DNA from: Bacteroidales bacterium
GTDB lineage: Bacteria; Bacteroidota; Bacteroidia; Bacteroidales; JAGOPY01
Assembly: GCA_030638325.1 (NCBI GenBank)
Contig: DAOWEV010000018.1
Coordinates: forward strand, 1 to 31,392
Reading direction: 5' to 3'
DNA length: 31,392 nucleotides
Shown here: piece after piece, positions 8,336 through 16,175 of the stretch
Position numbering within the stretch: the stretch's first letter is position 1
How the letters are laid out: every line of letters begins with the position of its first letter
The notes under the pieces: generated by a model
Told to the model about the DNA's origin: nothing
The model's database searches: none
The model's input: the letters and a program-made list of their open reading frames with translations, nothing else
Position numbers and translations under genes: made by a program

Positions 8336-9130
8336 ATGAAAAACAAACTGTGGCTGACTGACCGTTATATCAAGTATTTGCTGACGGCCAAAAGCAGGCA
8401 TCATATTCATTCACCTTTTCTTTATAAGCTGATCAATGATGTATTTCGTGACCGGAGTACTACGGTTCAGATGCTTGCTGTTGAAAAGATTAGGGAACTT
8501 CTCATGAAGGACCGCAGCATCATCCATAAAACCGATTATGGAACAGGGGCTGAAGCAGCCGGCAATACTGTTTATCAGGTACAGGTACGGGAAGTGGCCC
8601 GGAAATCTTTAAGTACTTCCTCAAAAGCAAGATTATTATTCCGCCTCGTAAAATATTTCAAGCCAAAAACCGTATTGGAATTAGGCACTTCTTTTGGCCT
8701 GTCAGCTTCTTACATGGCCATGGCGGTACCTGGAACAAAAGTCATCAGTATCGAAGGCTGTCCCGTTACGGCAGAACTGGCCAGGAAACATATCAGAGGA
8801 TCCGGGATCGGTAATGTGGAGGTGGTCACCGGTGAGTTTGCAAGCATTTTGCCGCAGCTACTTCGGTCATTGAACAGTGTTGATTTTATGTTCCTTGACG
8901 GCAATCACAGGAAAGAAGCCACCCTCAGCTATTTTGAGTTATGTAAAAAAAAGGCTGTTAATGACACTGTTTTTGTATTTGATGACATTCATTGGTCTAA
9001 GGGCATGGAGGAAGCCTGGCGTACTATTAAATCCGATCAGGATGTACGGCTAACTGTCGATATTTTTCACCTGGGACTGGTTTTTTTCCGAAAAGAGTCC
9101 ACCCCGGAGCATTTTATCATCAGGTATTAG
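8336..9130 (+). CDS. Class I SAM-dependent methyltransferase (O-methyltransferase-like)
   Basis: A 264-residue cytoplasmic enzyme. Motif I for S-adenosylmethionine binding is VLELGTSFGLSASYMA (113-128), the acidic residue binding the ribose is in VISIEG (Glu140), and downstream come FMFLDGNHRKEA and FVFDDIHWSKGM, the DG and DD positions that bind the metal or substrate in the caffeoyl-CoA O-methyltransferase-like group. The N-terminal 100 residues, with RHHIHSPFLYKLIND, are typical of an uncharacterised Bacteroidota subfamily. The substrate is unknown. It starts 5 bases after the preceding gene, which places it in that operon. Confidence 0.85.
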   Translation: MKNKLWLTDRYIKYLLTAKSRHHIHSPFLYKLINDVFRDRSTTVQMLAVEKIRELLMKDRSIIHKTDYGTGAEAAGNTVYQVQVREVARKSLSTSSKARLLFRLVKYFKPKTVLELGTSFGLSASYMAMAVPGTKVISIEGCPVTAELARKHIRGSGIGNVEVVTGEFASILPQLLRSLNSVDFMFLDGNHRKEATLSYFELCKKKAVNDTVFVFDDIHWSKGMEEAWRTIKSDQDVRLTVDIFHLGLVFFRKESTPEHFIIRY

Positions 9131-9141
9131 CGATAGTTTTA

Positions 9142-9149
9142 TATATTTG
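9142..9149 (+). promoter_or_regulatory. Bacteroidota -7 promoter element (TATATTTG) for the ABC ATPase gene
   Basis: An exact TAnnTTTG match 22 bases upstream of the ATG at 9172, just after the methyltransferase stop codon. It suggests the ABC ATPase starts a new transcript. No good -33 element was seen. Confidence 0.5.
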
Positions 9150-9171
9150 TTAATAAATATAGACGTTTATT

Positions 9172-9909
9172 ATGAAGCAGGAAATAATCAAGCTGACAGA
9201 TATTAAAAGGTACTTTACAGTTGGAACTGAGGTTATTAAAGCATTGCGGACGATCACCATGGACATCCGGAAAAATGAATACCTGGCATTGATGGGGCCA
9301 TCTGGATCCGGGAAATCTACCTTGATGAACTTACTGGGATGCTTAGACACCCCTACATTCGGGCAATATATTTTGAACGGTAAAGATGTCAGTAAGTTAA
9401 ATGATAATGACCTGGCGGAAATCAGGAATAAGGAGATAGGCTTCATTTTCCAGACTTTTAATTTACTTCCGCGTTCAACAGCCCTTGAAAATGTAATGCT
9501 GCCTCTTATATATGCCGGGTATAGCAAACATGATAGAATTGAGAGGGCCAGCGAGGTATTGGCTGACGTTGGCCTGGCCGACAGAATGAATCATCGCCCG
9601 AATGAATTATCAGGCGGGCAGCGTCAAAGAGTAGCTACCGCTAGGGCATTGGTTAATAATCCGTCTATTATTCTCGCTGATGAACCTACCGGGAACCTTG
9701 ATTCAAAAACATCCCTGGAGATTATGCACCTGATAGAGCAAATTCATGAAGCGGGAAACACCATCATTGTAGTAACCCATGAAGAAAGTATAGCTCGTGA
9801 GGCACATCGCATTGTTCGTCTTATCGATGGGGAGATCGCTTCCGATGAATGGAGCGAAAAATTTATCAGTAAGGAGGCGAAGCAGATACCTGAAGAGAAG
9901 AAAGATTGA
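9172..9909 (+). CDS. ABC transporter ATP-binding protein, MacB/LolD type
   Basis: A 245-residue nucleotide-binding subunit. Walker A is GPSGSGKST (42-50), the Q-loop glutamine is Gln94 (FQTFNLLP), the signature is LSGGQRQRVA (146-155), Walker B is IILADEPTGNLD (Asp170, Glu171) and the H-loop histidine is His203 (VTHE). The NLLGCLD and EPTGNLDSKT forms place it in the MacB/LolD/FtsE class, which drives mechanotransmission or lipoprotein and drug export rather than classical import. No FtsX/MacB-type permease is adjacent, so the partner must lie elsewhere. The C-terminal 20 residues are charged. The adenosyltransferase gene follows after 6 bases. Confidence 0.93.
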   Translation: MKQEIIKLTDIKRYFTVGTEVIKALRTITMDIRKNEYLALMGPSGSGKSTLMNLLGCLDTPTFGQYILNGKDVSKLNDNDLAEIRNKEIGFIFQTFNLLPRSTALENVMLPLIYAGYSKHDRIERASEVLADVGLADRMNHRPNELSGGQRQRVATARALVNNPSIILADEPTGNLDSKTSLEIMHLIEQIHEAGNTIIVVTHEESIAREAHRIVRLIDGEIASDEWSEKFISKEAKQIPEEKKD

Positions 9910-9915
9910 TCGGTG

Positions 9916-10479
9916 ATGAAAAAAGATCCTAAAATATATACGAAGACGGGAGACCGGGGAGAAACATCCCTGATAGGAGGCACCCGGGTCCCTAAATTTC
10001 ATCCCAGGATAGAGGCTTACGGAACAGTGGATGAACTTAATTCCACTATTGGATTGATACGTGATTCTACGGAAGATGAACACCTCAACCATGTATTACT
10101 CAGGATACAGCAATGCTTATTTGTGGTGGAATCTTCACTCGCAAAAGACCCGGATGTGGATATTCCGGTTACGCTGCCGGCAATAATTGAAGATGACATA
10201 ACGAAGCTGGAACGGGAGATCGATCTTATGAATGAACCTTTGCCCGAGCTCCGGTCATTTATTCTTCCGGGAGGACATCCCCTGATTTCAAATTGCCATA
10301 TTGCAAGGACTGTCTGCAGAAGGGCGGAAAGAATGGCCATTCGCTTATCCGCGGCACAAACTGTTGATTTTAACGACATCAAGTACCTGAACAGGTTGTC
10401 AGATTACCTTTTTATTCTTGCCAGAAAGTTCCATCAAGATTTAGGAGTTGATGAAATACACTGGAACCCAGCACGTTAA
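9916..10479 (+). CDS. Cob(I)yrinic acid a,c-diamide adenosyltransferase, PduO type
   Basis: It transfers the 5'-deoxyadenosyl group of ATP to cob(I)alamin or cob(I)inamide to make the B12 coenzyme. The 187-residue product has the PduO/MMAB features: the ATP-binding N-terminus YTKTGDRGETSL (residues 8-19), LRSFILPGG, CRRAERMA, and the closing YLNRLSDYLFILARK. A GTG directly precedes the ATG at 9916 and could serve as the start instead. It lies 6 bases after the ABC ATPase and is probably translated from the same transcript. No other cobalamin gene is in the window, so it may serve salvage or a B12-dependent mutase encoded elsewhere. Confidence 0.93.
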   Translation: MKKDPKIYTKTGDRGETSLIGGTRVPKFHPRIEAYGTVDELNSTIGLIRDSTEDEHLNHVLLRIQQCLFVVESSLAKDPDVDIPVTLPAIIEDDITKLEREIDLMNEPLPELRSFILPGGHPLISNCHIARTVCRRAERMAIRLSAAQTVDFNDIKYLNRLSDYLFILARKFHQDLGVDEIHWNPAR

Positions 10480-10507
10480 AAATAAATAATATCATTTTAA
10501 ATCTTTC

Positions 10508-10537
10508 TTGACTTTTCTTTAAAAAAAACTACTTTTG
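10508..10537 (+). promoter_or_regulatory. Promoter (-33 TTG, N19, -7 TACTTTTG) for the DUF2795 gene
   Basis: TTG at 10508-10510 is followed after 19 bases by TACTTTTG at 10530-10537, an almost ideal match to the Bacteroidota housekeeping promoter (TTTG, about 19-20 bases, TAnnTTTG). The ATG lies 28 bases further on. This is one of the two best promoters in the window. Confidence 0.75.
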
Positions 10538-10565
10538 CATTTTTGAAACACCTGCTTTTAAGACT

Positions 10566-10787
10566 ATGTATTGGACATTAGAATTGGCCTCAAAATTAGA
10601 AGATGCACCATGGCCTGCAACAAAAGATGAGTTGATCGATTTCAGCATCAGATCTGGCTCTCCTCCTGAAGTTGTTGAAAATCTTAGGGAGATTGAGGAC
10701 GAAGGAGAGGTATATGAAAGCATTGAAGATGTCTGGCCGGATTATCCGACCAAGGAAGATTTCTTCTTTCACGAAGATGAATACTAA
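10566..10787 (+). CDS. DUF2795 domain-containing small protein
   Basis: A 73-residue acidic protein of the DUF2795 family, strongly conserved in Bacteroidota. It carries the typical MYWTLELASKLEDAPWPAT opening, then KDELIDFSIRSGSP, EVVENLREIEDEGEVYESIEDVWPDYP and an acidic tail. Some DUF2795 proteins are small helical and possibly nucleic-acid-associated, but no function is established. It has its own promoter. Its last four bases overlap the 3' end of rsmD on the opposite strand, so the two transcripts converge. Confidence 0.92.
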   Translation: MYWTLELASKLEDAPWPATKDELIDFSIRSGSPPEVVENLREIEDEGEVYESIEDVWPDYPTKEDFFFHEDEY

Positions 10788-11320
10788 CTAAAAAAGGAAA
10801 AGTGTACCTGCCCGTATTTTCTTAATTCACTTAATTGAGGGAAATGATCGAAGTGCTTGTCTTTCCCATGCTCAATAATGAGGCTTCCGTTTTCTTTTAA
10901 TAAATTTTTCTCAAACACCATTATTATAATGTTATCCAGATCCTCCTGGTGGAAATCGTAAGGGGGATCGGCAAATATGATATCGAATTTTTGCATGGCA
11001 TGATGCAGGAAACTCCGCACATTTTCTTTAACAGTCCGGATCTGGCTGAATTTAAAAGTCTTTGCGGTTTCCTGAATAAACTTAACACATTTAGGATTCA
11101 TGTCGACAGCCACTACCTCAATGCTTCCCCTGGATGCAAACTCATAGGATATACCGCCTGTTCCGGCAAACAGGTCAAGCACGGTGATCTCGTCAGTATA
11201 ATAAGAGTTTTCAAGAATATTAAAAAGACTTTCCTTGGCCAGATCGGTCGTGGGCCTTACCGGCAACTTGCCGGGCACATGAATTCTTCGCCCTTTATGT
11301 GTACCTCTTATGATGCGCAC
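10784..11320 (-). CDS. rsmD: 16S rRNA (guanine(966)-N(2))-methyltransferase
   Basis: RsmD methylates the N2 of G966 in 16S rRNA during small-subunit assembly. The 178-residue protein opens MRIIRGTHKGRRI, with PTTDLAKESLFNIL near residue 23, the SAM-binding motif VLDLFAGTGGISYEFASRG near 47, and the catalytic FADPPYDF near 115 followed by IIEHGK. Length and motifs are normal. The first 13 bases overlap the end of the upstream DUF3822 gene on the same strand, so the pair is translationally coupled, an arrangement common in Bacteroidota. Confidence 0.96.
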   Translation of the reverse strand: MRIIRGTHKGRRIHVPGKLPVRPTTDLAKESLFNILENSYYTDEITVLDLFAGTGGISYEFASRGSIEVVAVDMNPKCVKFIQETAKTFKFSQIRTVKENVRSFLHHAMQKFDIIFADPPYDFHQEDLDNIIIMVFEKNLLKENGSLIIEHGKDKHFDHFPQLSELRKYGQVHFSFFS

Positions 11321-12189
11321 AGATAATGGTTTATTAAACTGAAATATGTATGCAAACGTACTTTGCTGAAGGCCGGGCTTAGGTTTATGCCCGTACTATC
11401 CCCGAGAAAAGATATGTTCCTGATATATTTGTAGAGGAAATTATAGATCTCTGATCGTTCGGTAATCCTGCCTGATAAGATCAATTCGAATTGTTCCGGG
11501 TTCAGGTCAAACTTGTCGGACACAAAAAGCAGGAAATACAGAAAATCTTCCTGTGTCAGGTATTCAAAGGTATTGAAGAACCGGAGCTTCCCGTCCCTGA
11601 AAATAATGATATCCTGAAAATTCTGCCTCACATTTACGAATATCTTATTGTCGAGATTCATATTTTTAAACCTGATGAGCAGGCCTTCAATCAGGGATGA
11701 GGTATGGTGAAATATCTGCGGACGGATAAAATAGGAATTCAAGGCCTGGTGCAGCTCTCTATGCATGGCAAAAATGCATGATCCGCCCATATTATTGAGC
11801 TTGTCGGCCTGTAAATGATCATCTTTTTTAAGGGTGATATTAAAATCCAGGTAAGTATGTAACTGTTCTTCGTCCAGGAGCGGACCAGGAACAAGGGTGG
11901 CCGGCATGTTTTCGACCAGTACCCGGATGGATTTGAATGTGTTGATATTATCAGGTGCTATAAAGTGAGCAGGCAGCTTTTCAATATACGAAAACAAGTT
12001 ATCTTTTGATTGCATGCTCCCGGGAACGTTAAAATCCTCGAGCGCCAGTATTGTGTTTGAATGGGGTTCGAGGATACAATAGGTAAAAGACAGGTATGAT
12101 ATCTGGATAATCAGAACATATGAACCTTGTGATCCGGGGCTATAAGAAGGGTCAATTATACTTTGTTGCGGAACCAACACCTCAGTCAT
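11308..12189 (-). CDS. DUF3822 family protein
   Basis: A 293-residue protein with an actin-like-ATPase-like layout typical of DUF3822 (two mixed alpha/beta halves, LIIQISYLSFTYCIL near the start and FVNVRQNFQDIIIFRDGKL in the second half). DUF3822 is a Bacteroidota family that commonly precedes rsmD; no biochemical role is established. No signal peptide or membrane segment is present. It overlaps rsmD by 13 bases. A gap of 57 bases separates it from the upstream membrane protein gene. Confidence 0.85.
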   Translation of the reverse strand: MTEVLVPQQSIIDPSYSPGSQGSYVLIIQISYLSFTYCILEPHSNTILALEDFNVPGSMQSKDNLFSYIEKLPAHFIAPDNINTFKSIRVLVENMPATLVPGPLLDEEQLHTYLDFNITLKKDDHLQADKLNNMGGSCIFAMHRELHQALNSYFIRPQIFHHTSSLIEGLLIRFKNMNLDNKIFVNVRQNFQDIIIFRDGKLRFFNTFEYLTQEDFLYFLLFVSDKFDLNPEQFELILSGRITERSEIYNFLYKYIRNISFLGDSTGINLSPAFSKVRLHTYFSLINHYLCAS

Positions 12190-12246
12190 AGAAATATATC
12201 AGATTTAGGTTCACATAACAGATACCCGTAAATCCAGAGACAGTAA

Positions 12247-12852
12247 TCATTCCCAATTACCATCTGTGGAAGGCTCTGTCATAGAACCAACTTTCAGGCC
12301 GGGATATCTTTCGATATCTTTTTTTTCTTTGATCAGGTTAATGATCAATTGTTCATCCAGTCCATTCAGGAATTGCTTATAGCCGGCTTTGGCTTCGAAA
12401 ACGCTTACTTTTAGCCCTCCTCTTTCTATTTCTCCGGCGCCTATTTTAAATTCCTGACCGCCTGAGAATGGAATATACCTGAGTGAGTCGATGCTGAAAT
12501 TGTGCCGGTGCCTGAAAAGAGAATCGGCAACTTTTACGTATCCGACGGTGTCGTTGATAGTGATGGTAAAAGTGGTATCGTTTGGATCGGGGATCTTATG
12601 AACGATCGGGATCTCACTGATTTTCAGAAAATCGATCAAGGTATCAAAATCCCCCATATATCGATGGTTAAATTGCTTATAAAATTGTTGACTGTTCCTG
12701 ATATCTTTCAGATTCTGGATAACAACTTTTTCTCTTGCCTTAACATCTTCAGTAAACCGGAGAGGTGTCCTGATACTATTGATGACCAGATATCCCAGAA
12801 AAACAATAATAACAAGCAAAACGATCTTAATAATAATATGTTTCCAATTCAT
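12247..12852 (-). CDS. Membrane-anchored protein of unknown function (pseudopilin-like N-terminus)
   Basis: A 201-residue protein with one N-terminal transmembrane segment (about residues 6-25, IIIKIVLLVIIVFLGYLVIN). This is followed by a helix with RFTEDVKAREKVVIQNLKD and the phrase IRNSQQFYKQFNHRYMGDF, which recalls pilin-like helix-then-sheet proteins found in Bacteroidota. There is no prepilin peptidase site. The rest is beta-rich and faces the periplasm (inference). It has its own -7 element and precedes DUF3822 and rsmD on the same strand; whether they form one transcript is uncertain. Confidence 0.75.
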   Translation of the reverse strand: MNWKHIIIKIVLLVIIVFLGYLVINSIRTPLRFTEDVKAREKVVIQNLKDIRNSQQFYKQFNHRYMGDFDTLIDFLKISEIPIVHKIPDPNDTTFTITINDTVGYVKVADSLFRHRHNFSIDSLRYIPFSGGQEFKIGAGEIERGGLKVSVFEAKAGYKQFLNGLDEQLIINLIKEKKDIERYPGLKVGSMTEPSTDGNWE

Positions 12853-12874
12853 GACAGGTGATTTTATGGTAGGG

Positions 12875-12882
12875 CAAAGTTA
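12875..12882 (-). promoter_or_regulatory. Bacteroidota -7 promoter element (TAACTTTG)
   Basis: On the minus strand this reads TAACTTTG, an exact TAnnTTTG match 22 bases upstream of the ATG of the membrane-anchored protein. No -33 element at proper spacing was found. Confidence 0.5.
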
Positions 12883-12933
12883 AAATATTTTTCACAATAA
12901 AGAATTATTAATGATAATTTATTAACACCATTA

Positions 12934-12973
12934 GGCGAGTGGGCGAGTGGGCGATGGGGCGAGTGGGCAACTG
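12934..12973. repeat. 8-bp-period array (GGCGAGTG units)
   Basis: Five octamers in register: GGCGAGTG, GGCGAGTG, GGCGATGG, GGCGAGTG, GGCAACTG. It lies in the 215-base spacer 12853-13067 and is strikingly G-rich in an AT-rich setting. No inverted partner was found here. Confidence 0.8.
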
Positions 12974-13067
12974 AACACAGGGGCACATTTCCGTTTTGCC
13001 AGTTCAATTTTTTTTTGTAATTTAACCACCGGGAATATTTATTGTAACCTGTTAAATTTATATCAAC

Positions 13068-13364
13068 ATGCAAACGTACATTTTACTGACCAAATTATCG
13101 CCTGATCTCAGCAAGCAAATGAAAGACCGTGCGGCCATTGGCCGTAACTGGATGGACCATGTAAAGGATAAATGTCCTGAAGTTAAATTCATTGCCCATT
13201 ATGCATTACTCGGGCAATATGATTTTATCGATATCTACGAGGCCCCGGATGAAGAAGTGGCTGCCAAAGTATCTATGATCAGCAGGGCCAATGGGGCTTT
13301 TCAGGCTGAAAGCCTGGCTGCCATCCCATATAAGAGATTCCTGGAAATGACCCAGGAGATCTGA
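13068..13364 (+). CDS. GYD domain-containing protein
   Basis: A 98-residue protein of the GYD family, a small ferredoxin-like alpha/beta fold of unknown role. It has the opening MQTYILLTKLSPD and the family-defining strand around LLGQYDFIDIYEAPDEE, where LGQYD replaces the name-giving GRYD/GQYD. It is cytoplasmic, with no signal peptide. Its end faces the HsdR_N-type gene across 38 bases, so transcription converges. No operon partner is evident. Confidence 0.85.
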   Translation: MQTYILLTKLSPDLSKQMKDRAAIGRNWMDHVKDKCPEVKFIAHYALLGQYDFIDIYEAPDEEVAAKVSMISRANGAFQAESLAAIPYKRFLEMTQEI

Positions 13365-13402
13365 TCCCCTCTGCCTGGGATTTTAGGACTGGATTTCTGT
13401 GG

Positions 13403-13867
13403 TTATTGCTTATTGATGCTCGTATAGCCGGGGATATCATCTAAGAAATGATAAGTTTTATTGGGAAGGTCAATCCGGCAGCAAAAATGATCCAGGCCGT
13501 TGGTTACTACGAGGTAACTGACCAGGAGTTTCATGTTGTACCGGGCGATCTGGTCAAATACCTGCTGTGTGATCCTGACATCAGGAGATTTGCATTCGAC
13601 AATGAGCAAAGCTTGTGTCTCGCTGGAAAAGACAACAATATCGGATCTCTTTTGCATACCGTGTAGTTTGAAGCTCATTTCTATGGCCATCAGTGAGGCG
13701 GGAACATTTTTTTCATGGATCAGAAAACGGATGAAATTCTGGCGGACCCATTCTTCAGGTGTCAGCGCTACTAACTTCTTTCTGATGGGATCGAAAATCC
13801 TGGGTTTGCCCTCCTTGACTTCGATCCGGTGCTCGTATTCAGGCAGGTTTAGATGGGGAAGAGTCAC
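13403..13867 (-). CDS. Orphan HsdR_N-type PD-(D/E)XK nuclease-fold protein
   Basis: A 154-residue protein matching the type I restriction enzyme HsdR N-terminal-like family that is widespread in Bacteroidota. The pattern of the PD-(D/E)XK fold is complete: Asp76 in RSDIVVF, Glu91 and Lys93 in LIVECKSPD, and Gln106 in QIARYN. An N-terminal helix carries WVRQNFIRFLI. No helicase, methylase or specificity gene accompanies it, so it is not a standard restriction system; its substrate is unknown. The start at 13867 is followed upstream by a heptamer array. Confidence 0.88.
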   Translation of the reverse strand: MTLPHLNLPEYEHRIEVKEGKPRIFDPIRKKLVALTPEEWVRQNFIRFLIHEKNVPASLMAIEMSFKLHGMQKRSDIVVFSSETQALLIVECKSPDVRITQQVFDQIARYNMKLLVSYLVVTNGLDHFCCRIDLPNKTYHFLDDIPGYTSINKQ

Positions 13868-13876
13868 TTTGTTAAT

Positions 13877-13909
13877 TAGAAATTAGAAATTTGAAATTAG
13901 AAATTTTCT
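13877..13909. repeat. 7-bp-period array (TTAGAAA units)
   Basis: TTAGAAA, TTAGAAA, TTTGAAA, TTAGAAA and a partial TTTTC. It starts 10 bases upstream of the HsdR_N-type start codon. The words resemble the right arm of the dispersed element at 4972-5003. Confidence 0.75.
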
Positions 13910-13962
13910 TTCGAAGATATTAAAAAAATCTCATAATTCCATTAATTTTCTACAAATATTTC

Positions 13963-13975
13963 GCGGCTCTGCCGC
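13963..13975. other. Small GC hairpin downstream of the tail-fibre-like gene
   Basis: GCGGC / TCT / GCCGC gives a 5-bp stem with a 3-base loop. It lies about 70 bases past the stop codon of the 14045-16057 gene and could end that transcript, but no T-run follows on either strand. Confidence 0.3.
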
Positions 13976-14044
13976 TTGTCCGAATACCTTAAGTTAACGC
14001 ATATGCCTACTGGGGTAAAATGGAGGAAACAAAATCTATAAAAG

Positions 14045-16057
14045 TCAAAACGACCGAATAGCGCGTACATAATATGTCTGGTCCTTTGTGGCAGTTAGCT
14101 GCGTGCCACTACTAAATTGTTGCATCCAGGCGGTATTGCTACCTCCTTCTGTAGAACTCCAATAGTAGTCGTTTGCAAAAGAACTGCCTCCATTTGCTGT
14201 CGCAGTAATATTGATATCAGTTTTGTTTAGATACATTAAATTTAGCTCTTTTTTTGAAGGTAAGTACCAATCGCCATATTGTTTACCTCCTTGCGATATT
14301 TGTATTTTTGAACATAGATTTGCTGCATATGTATTGCCGTCATCACCTATGGATACCTGACTTGAAATAATAATAGCTGTGTTCATTTCCCCCGAAAATG
14401 GTCCATTTCCCTGGGCCCGTGTAACACCATTAGTGCCTGCATTCCATCGTATACCTGTATTTTGATCTTCCTTAGTACAAGCCAGTCCATGTTGCCCGGT
14501 ATTGTCAACCCAAAAAACAATACCTCCATGCGCAAAATCTCCAACAGAATACTTCATCTCTTTCCAGGTCAATGATCCACTTCCATCAGATTGTAACATT
14601 TGTCCGTCATTACCGATAGTATCCGGAAAATGGTATTCACCATTAATATCGAAAGTTCCGTTAATCCTAACCGTATCATTATCAAAGTCTCCCCAGATCA
14701 GGGGTGTGGAAGAATCAGAATTTTCAATATAGAGCTTATTATCGGTGGTTTCGTAATATCCAGCCATGCACCCCAAAAAGACACTACCTGATATAGGATA
14801 GGAGGATGATCCCCAACCAGCCAAATATCCGACATAAGTATTACTGTCTCCAGAATGCTGAGTATAACCTGTAAAGCTTCCTATTGCTGTATTACATGAT
14901 CCCCCAATGTTTTTAAGAGCGCCAGAGCCAACAGCGGTGTTATAATTGCCAATAGTATTTTTTAGAGTATAGCATCCTATTGCTGTATTAAATCCAGTGT
15001 TTTCTAAATTTCTAAGAGTATGATATCCTATTGCTGTATTTTCATATCCCCAATCATTATCATGAAGGGCATCAAAACCAATCCCAACGTTAAAAGCTCC
15101 CAGGGCATTAAGTCCTGCAGATGTGCCAAGATAAATGCTTGAGTTGATTGTTTTTCCGTCACTGAGTTCATTGATCTCAGTGGCCCCACTATCATCTGCC
15201 CAGGAGAGCAAACCACTTCCGTCGGTTTGAAGAAACTGACTGCTTGTCCCATCAACACCCGGGAAATGATATACACCTGCAATATCCAGGGTCCCGTTGA
15301 TCCTGACCGTATCATTGGCAAAGTCGCCCCAGATCAATGGAGTTGATGAATCCGAGTTTTCAATGTAAAGTTTGTTGTCTGTGGTATCATTATATCCTGC
15401 CTTGAAGCCCAGGAATACATTTCCGGATTTATCATGTAGAGCTGTTCCCATACCGGCTTCATACCCGATGATGGTGTTATTAGAGCCATTCTGGTTAAGT
15501 CCATTTACATTAAAACCGTATCCAGTATTACTGGATCCTGTCAGGTTGAAAAACAAAGCACGGCATCCATTTGCCGTGTTTGTTGCTCCTGTTGTATTGC
15601 TATATAAAGCCCGGTATCCGTTTGCAGCGTTCTTTTCTCCTGTTGTGTTTGCATTCAATGCATCGATACCTGTTGCTACGTTTTTATTGTCTGATCCGTT
15701 ATCACTGGCCCCGGCACCTGATCCAAGGAAAACGTTGTTGCCTCCTGTTTTACCATCCCATAGATCATTGATGGAAAAAGTACCGGCGCCAATTAGACCC
15801 CAGGATGTTCCGTTATAATAATAAAACCCTTGTGTATTATCGGTTTGGCATATCAATAACCCGGGGGCAGGATTGACAATGTCATCACGTTCTGCCTCGG
15901 TCATCCGGGGAATCAATAAGCCTAATGAATCTGATGATACATCCAGTATGGCCGAACTATGAGGTGCCGCAGCAGTTGTGTTGATGGCTATTCCCTGGGA
16001 GTATGAATTTGAAATACCTAAAATGGCAGCAAAGATAAAAAGTGCAAGATTTTTCAT
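14045..16057 (-). CDS. Exported tail-fibre/adhesin-head-like repeat protein with DUF1566-like C-terminus
   Basis: A 670-residue protein with a signal peptide (to about residue 21, NSYSQ). Residues about 25-90 carry the Bacteroidota exported-fibre opening (SSAILDVSSDSLGLLIPRM, then GFYYYNGTSW). Two blocks of about 17-residue repeats follow, with NTAxG and xALxxNTTG phrases (about 110-210 and 320-420) that resemble trimeric adhesin heads or phage tail-fibre shafts. Each block ends in a near-identical module (KLYIENSDSSTPLIWGDF, then NDTVRINGT), an internal duplication. The C-terminal 170 residues contain HGGIVFWVD, YGDWYLPSKKELNLMY, YYWSSTE and YVRAIRSF, typical of the DUF1566 (Lcl C-terminal) C-type-lectin-like fold. 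It is probably a surface or secreted binding fibre. No T9SS tail or anchor barrel was seen. Confidence 0.85.
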   Translation of the reverse strand: MKNLALFIFAAILGISNSYSQGIAINTTAAAPHSSAILDVSSDSLGLLIPRMTEAERDDIVNPAPGLLICQTDNTQGFYYYNGTSWGLIGAGTFSINDLWDGKTGGNNVFLGSGAGASDNGSDNKNVATGIDALNANTTGEKNAANGYRALYSNTTGATNTANGCRALFFNLTGSSNTGYGFNVNGLNQNGSNNTIIGYEAGMGTALHDKSGNVFLGFKAGYNDTTDNKLYIENSDSSTPLIWGDFANDTVRINGTLDIAGVYHFPGVDGTSSQFLQTDGSGLLSWADDSGATEINELSDGKTINSSIYLGTSAGLNALGAFNVGIGFDALHDNDWGYENTAIGYHTLRNLENTGFNTAIGCYTLKNTIGNYNTAVGSGALKNIGGSCNTAIGSFTGYTQHSGDSNTYVGYLAGWGSSSYPISGSVFLGCMAGYYETTDNKLYIENSDSSTPLIWGDFDNDTVRINGTFDINGEYHFPDTIGNDGQMLQSDGSGSLTWKEMKYSVGDFAHGGIVFWVDNTGQHGLACTKEDQNTGIRWNAGTNGVTRAQGNGPFSGEMNTAIIISSQVSIGDDGNTYAANLCSKIQISQGGKQYGDWYLPSKKELNLMYLNKTDINITATANGGSSFANDYYWSSTEGGSNTAWMQQFSSGTQLTATKDQTYYVRAIRSF
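14570..14792 (-). repeat. Internal duplication in the tail-fibre-like gene, copy 2
   Basis: It encodes the module with KLYIENSDSSTPLIWGDF, NDTVRINGT, a YHFP phrase and LQSDGSGSLTW. It aligns with 15207-15425. Both DNA and protein remain similar, with many third-position changes. Confidence 0.75.
15207..15425 (-). repeat. Internal duplication in the tail-fibre-like gene, copy 1
   Basis: The N-terminal-proximal copy of the module also found at 14570-14792. It contains KLYIENSDSSTPLIWGDF, NDTVRINGTLDIAG and LQTDGSGLLSW. Confidence 0.75.
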
Positions 16058-16095
16058 TAGAACTGGATTTAATGGTTAGAAAAAGCATAAAAATA

Positions 16096-16103
16096 CAAAA
16101 ATA
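16096..16103 (-). promoter_or_regulatory. Bacteroidota -7 promoter element (TATTTTTG) for the tail-fibre-like gene
   Basis: On the minus strand this reads TATTTTTG, an exact TAnnTTTG match 38 bases upstream of the ATG at 16057. The background is AT-rich, so chance matches are likely. Confidence 0.4.
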
Positions 16104-16140
16104 GGTAGAAATAAAAGTTCGCATTTTTATGATGAACCAA

Positions 16141-16160
16141 AAATTTAAACGCTTAAATTT
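16141..16160. promoter_or_regulatory. Inverted repeat in a divergent spacer
   Basis: AAATTTAA (16141-16148) and TTAAATTT (16153-16160) are perfect 8-bp inverted arms around ACGC. It lies between the divergent tail-fibre-like gene and AMP nucleosidase gene and could bind a regulator. AT-rich composition limits confidence. Confidence 0.35.
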
Positions 16161-16175
16161 GTGGTTTGAAAGATT

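Noticed and set aside
12864..13073. A 69-codon minus-strand frame over the GGCGAGTG array
   Set aside because: It is made of array and spacer translation, with no family resemblance or ribosome-binding site.
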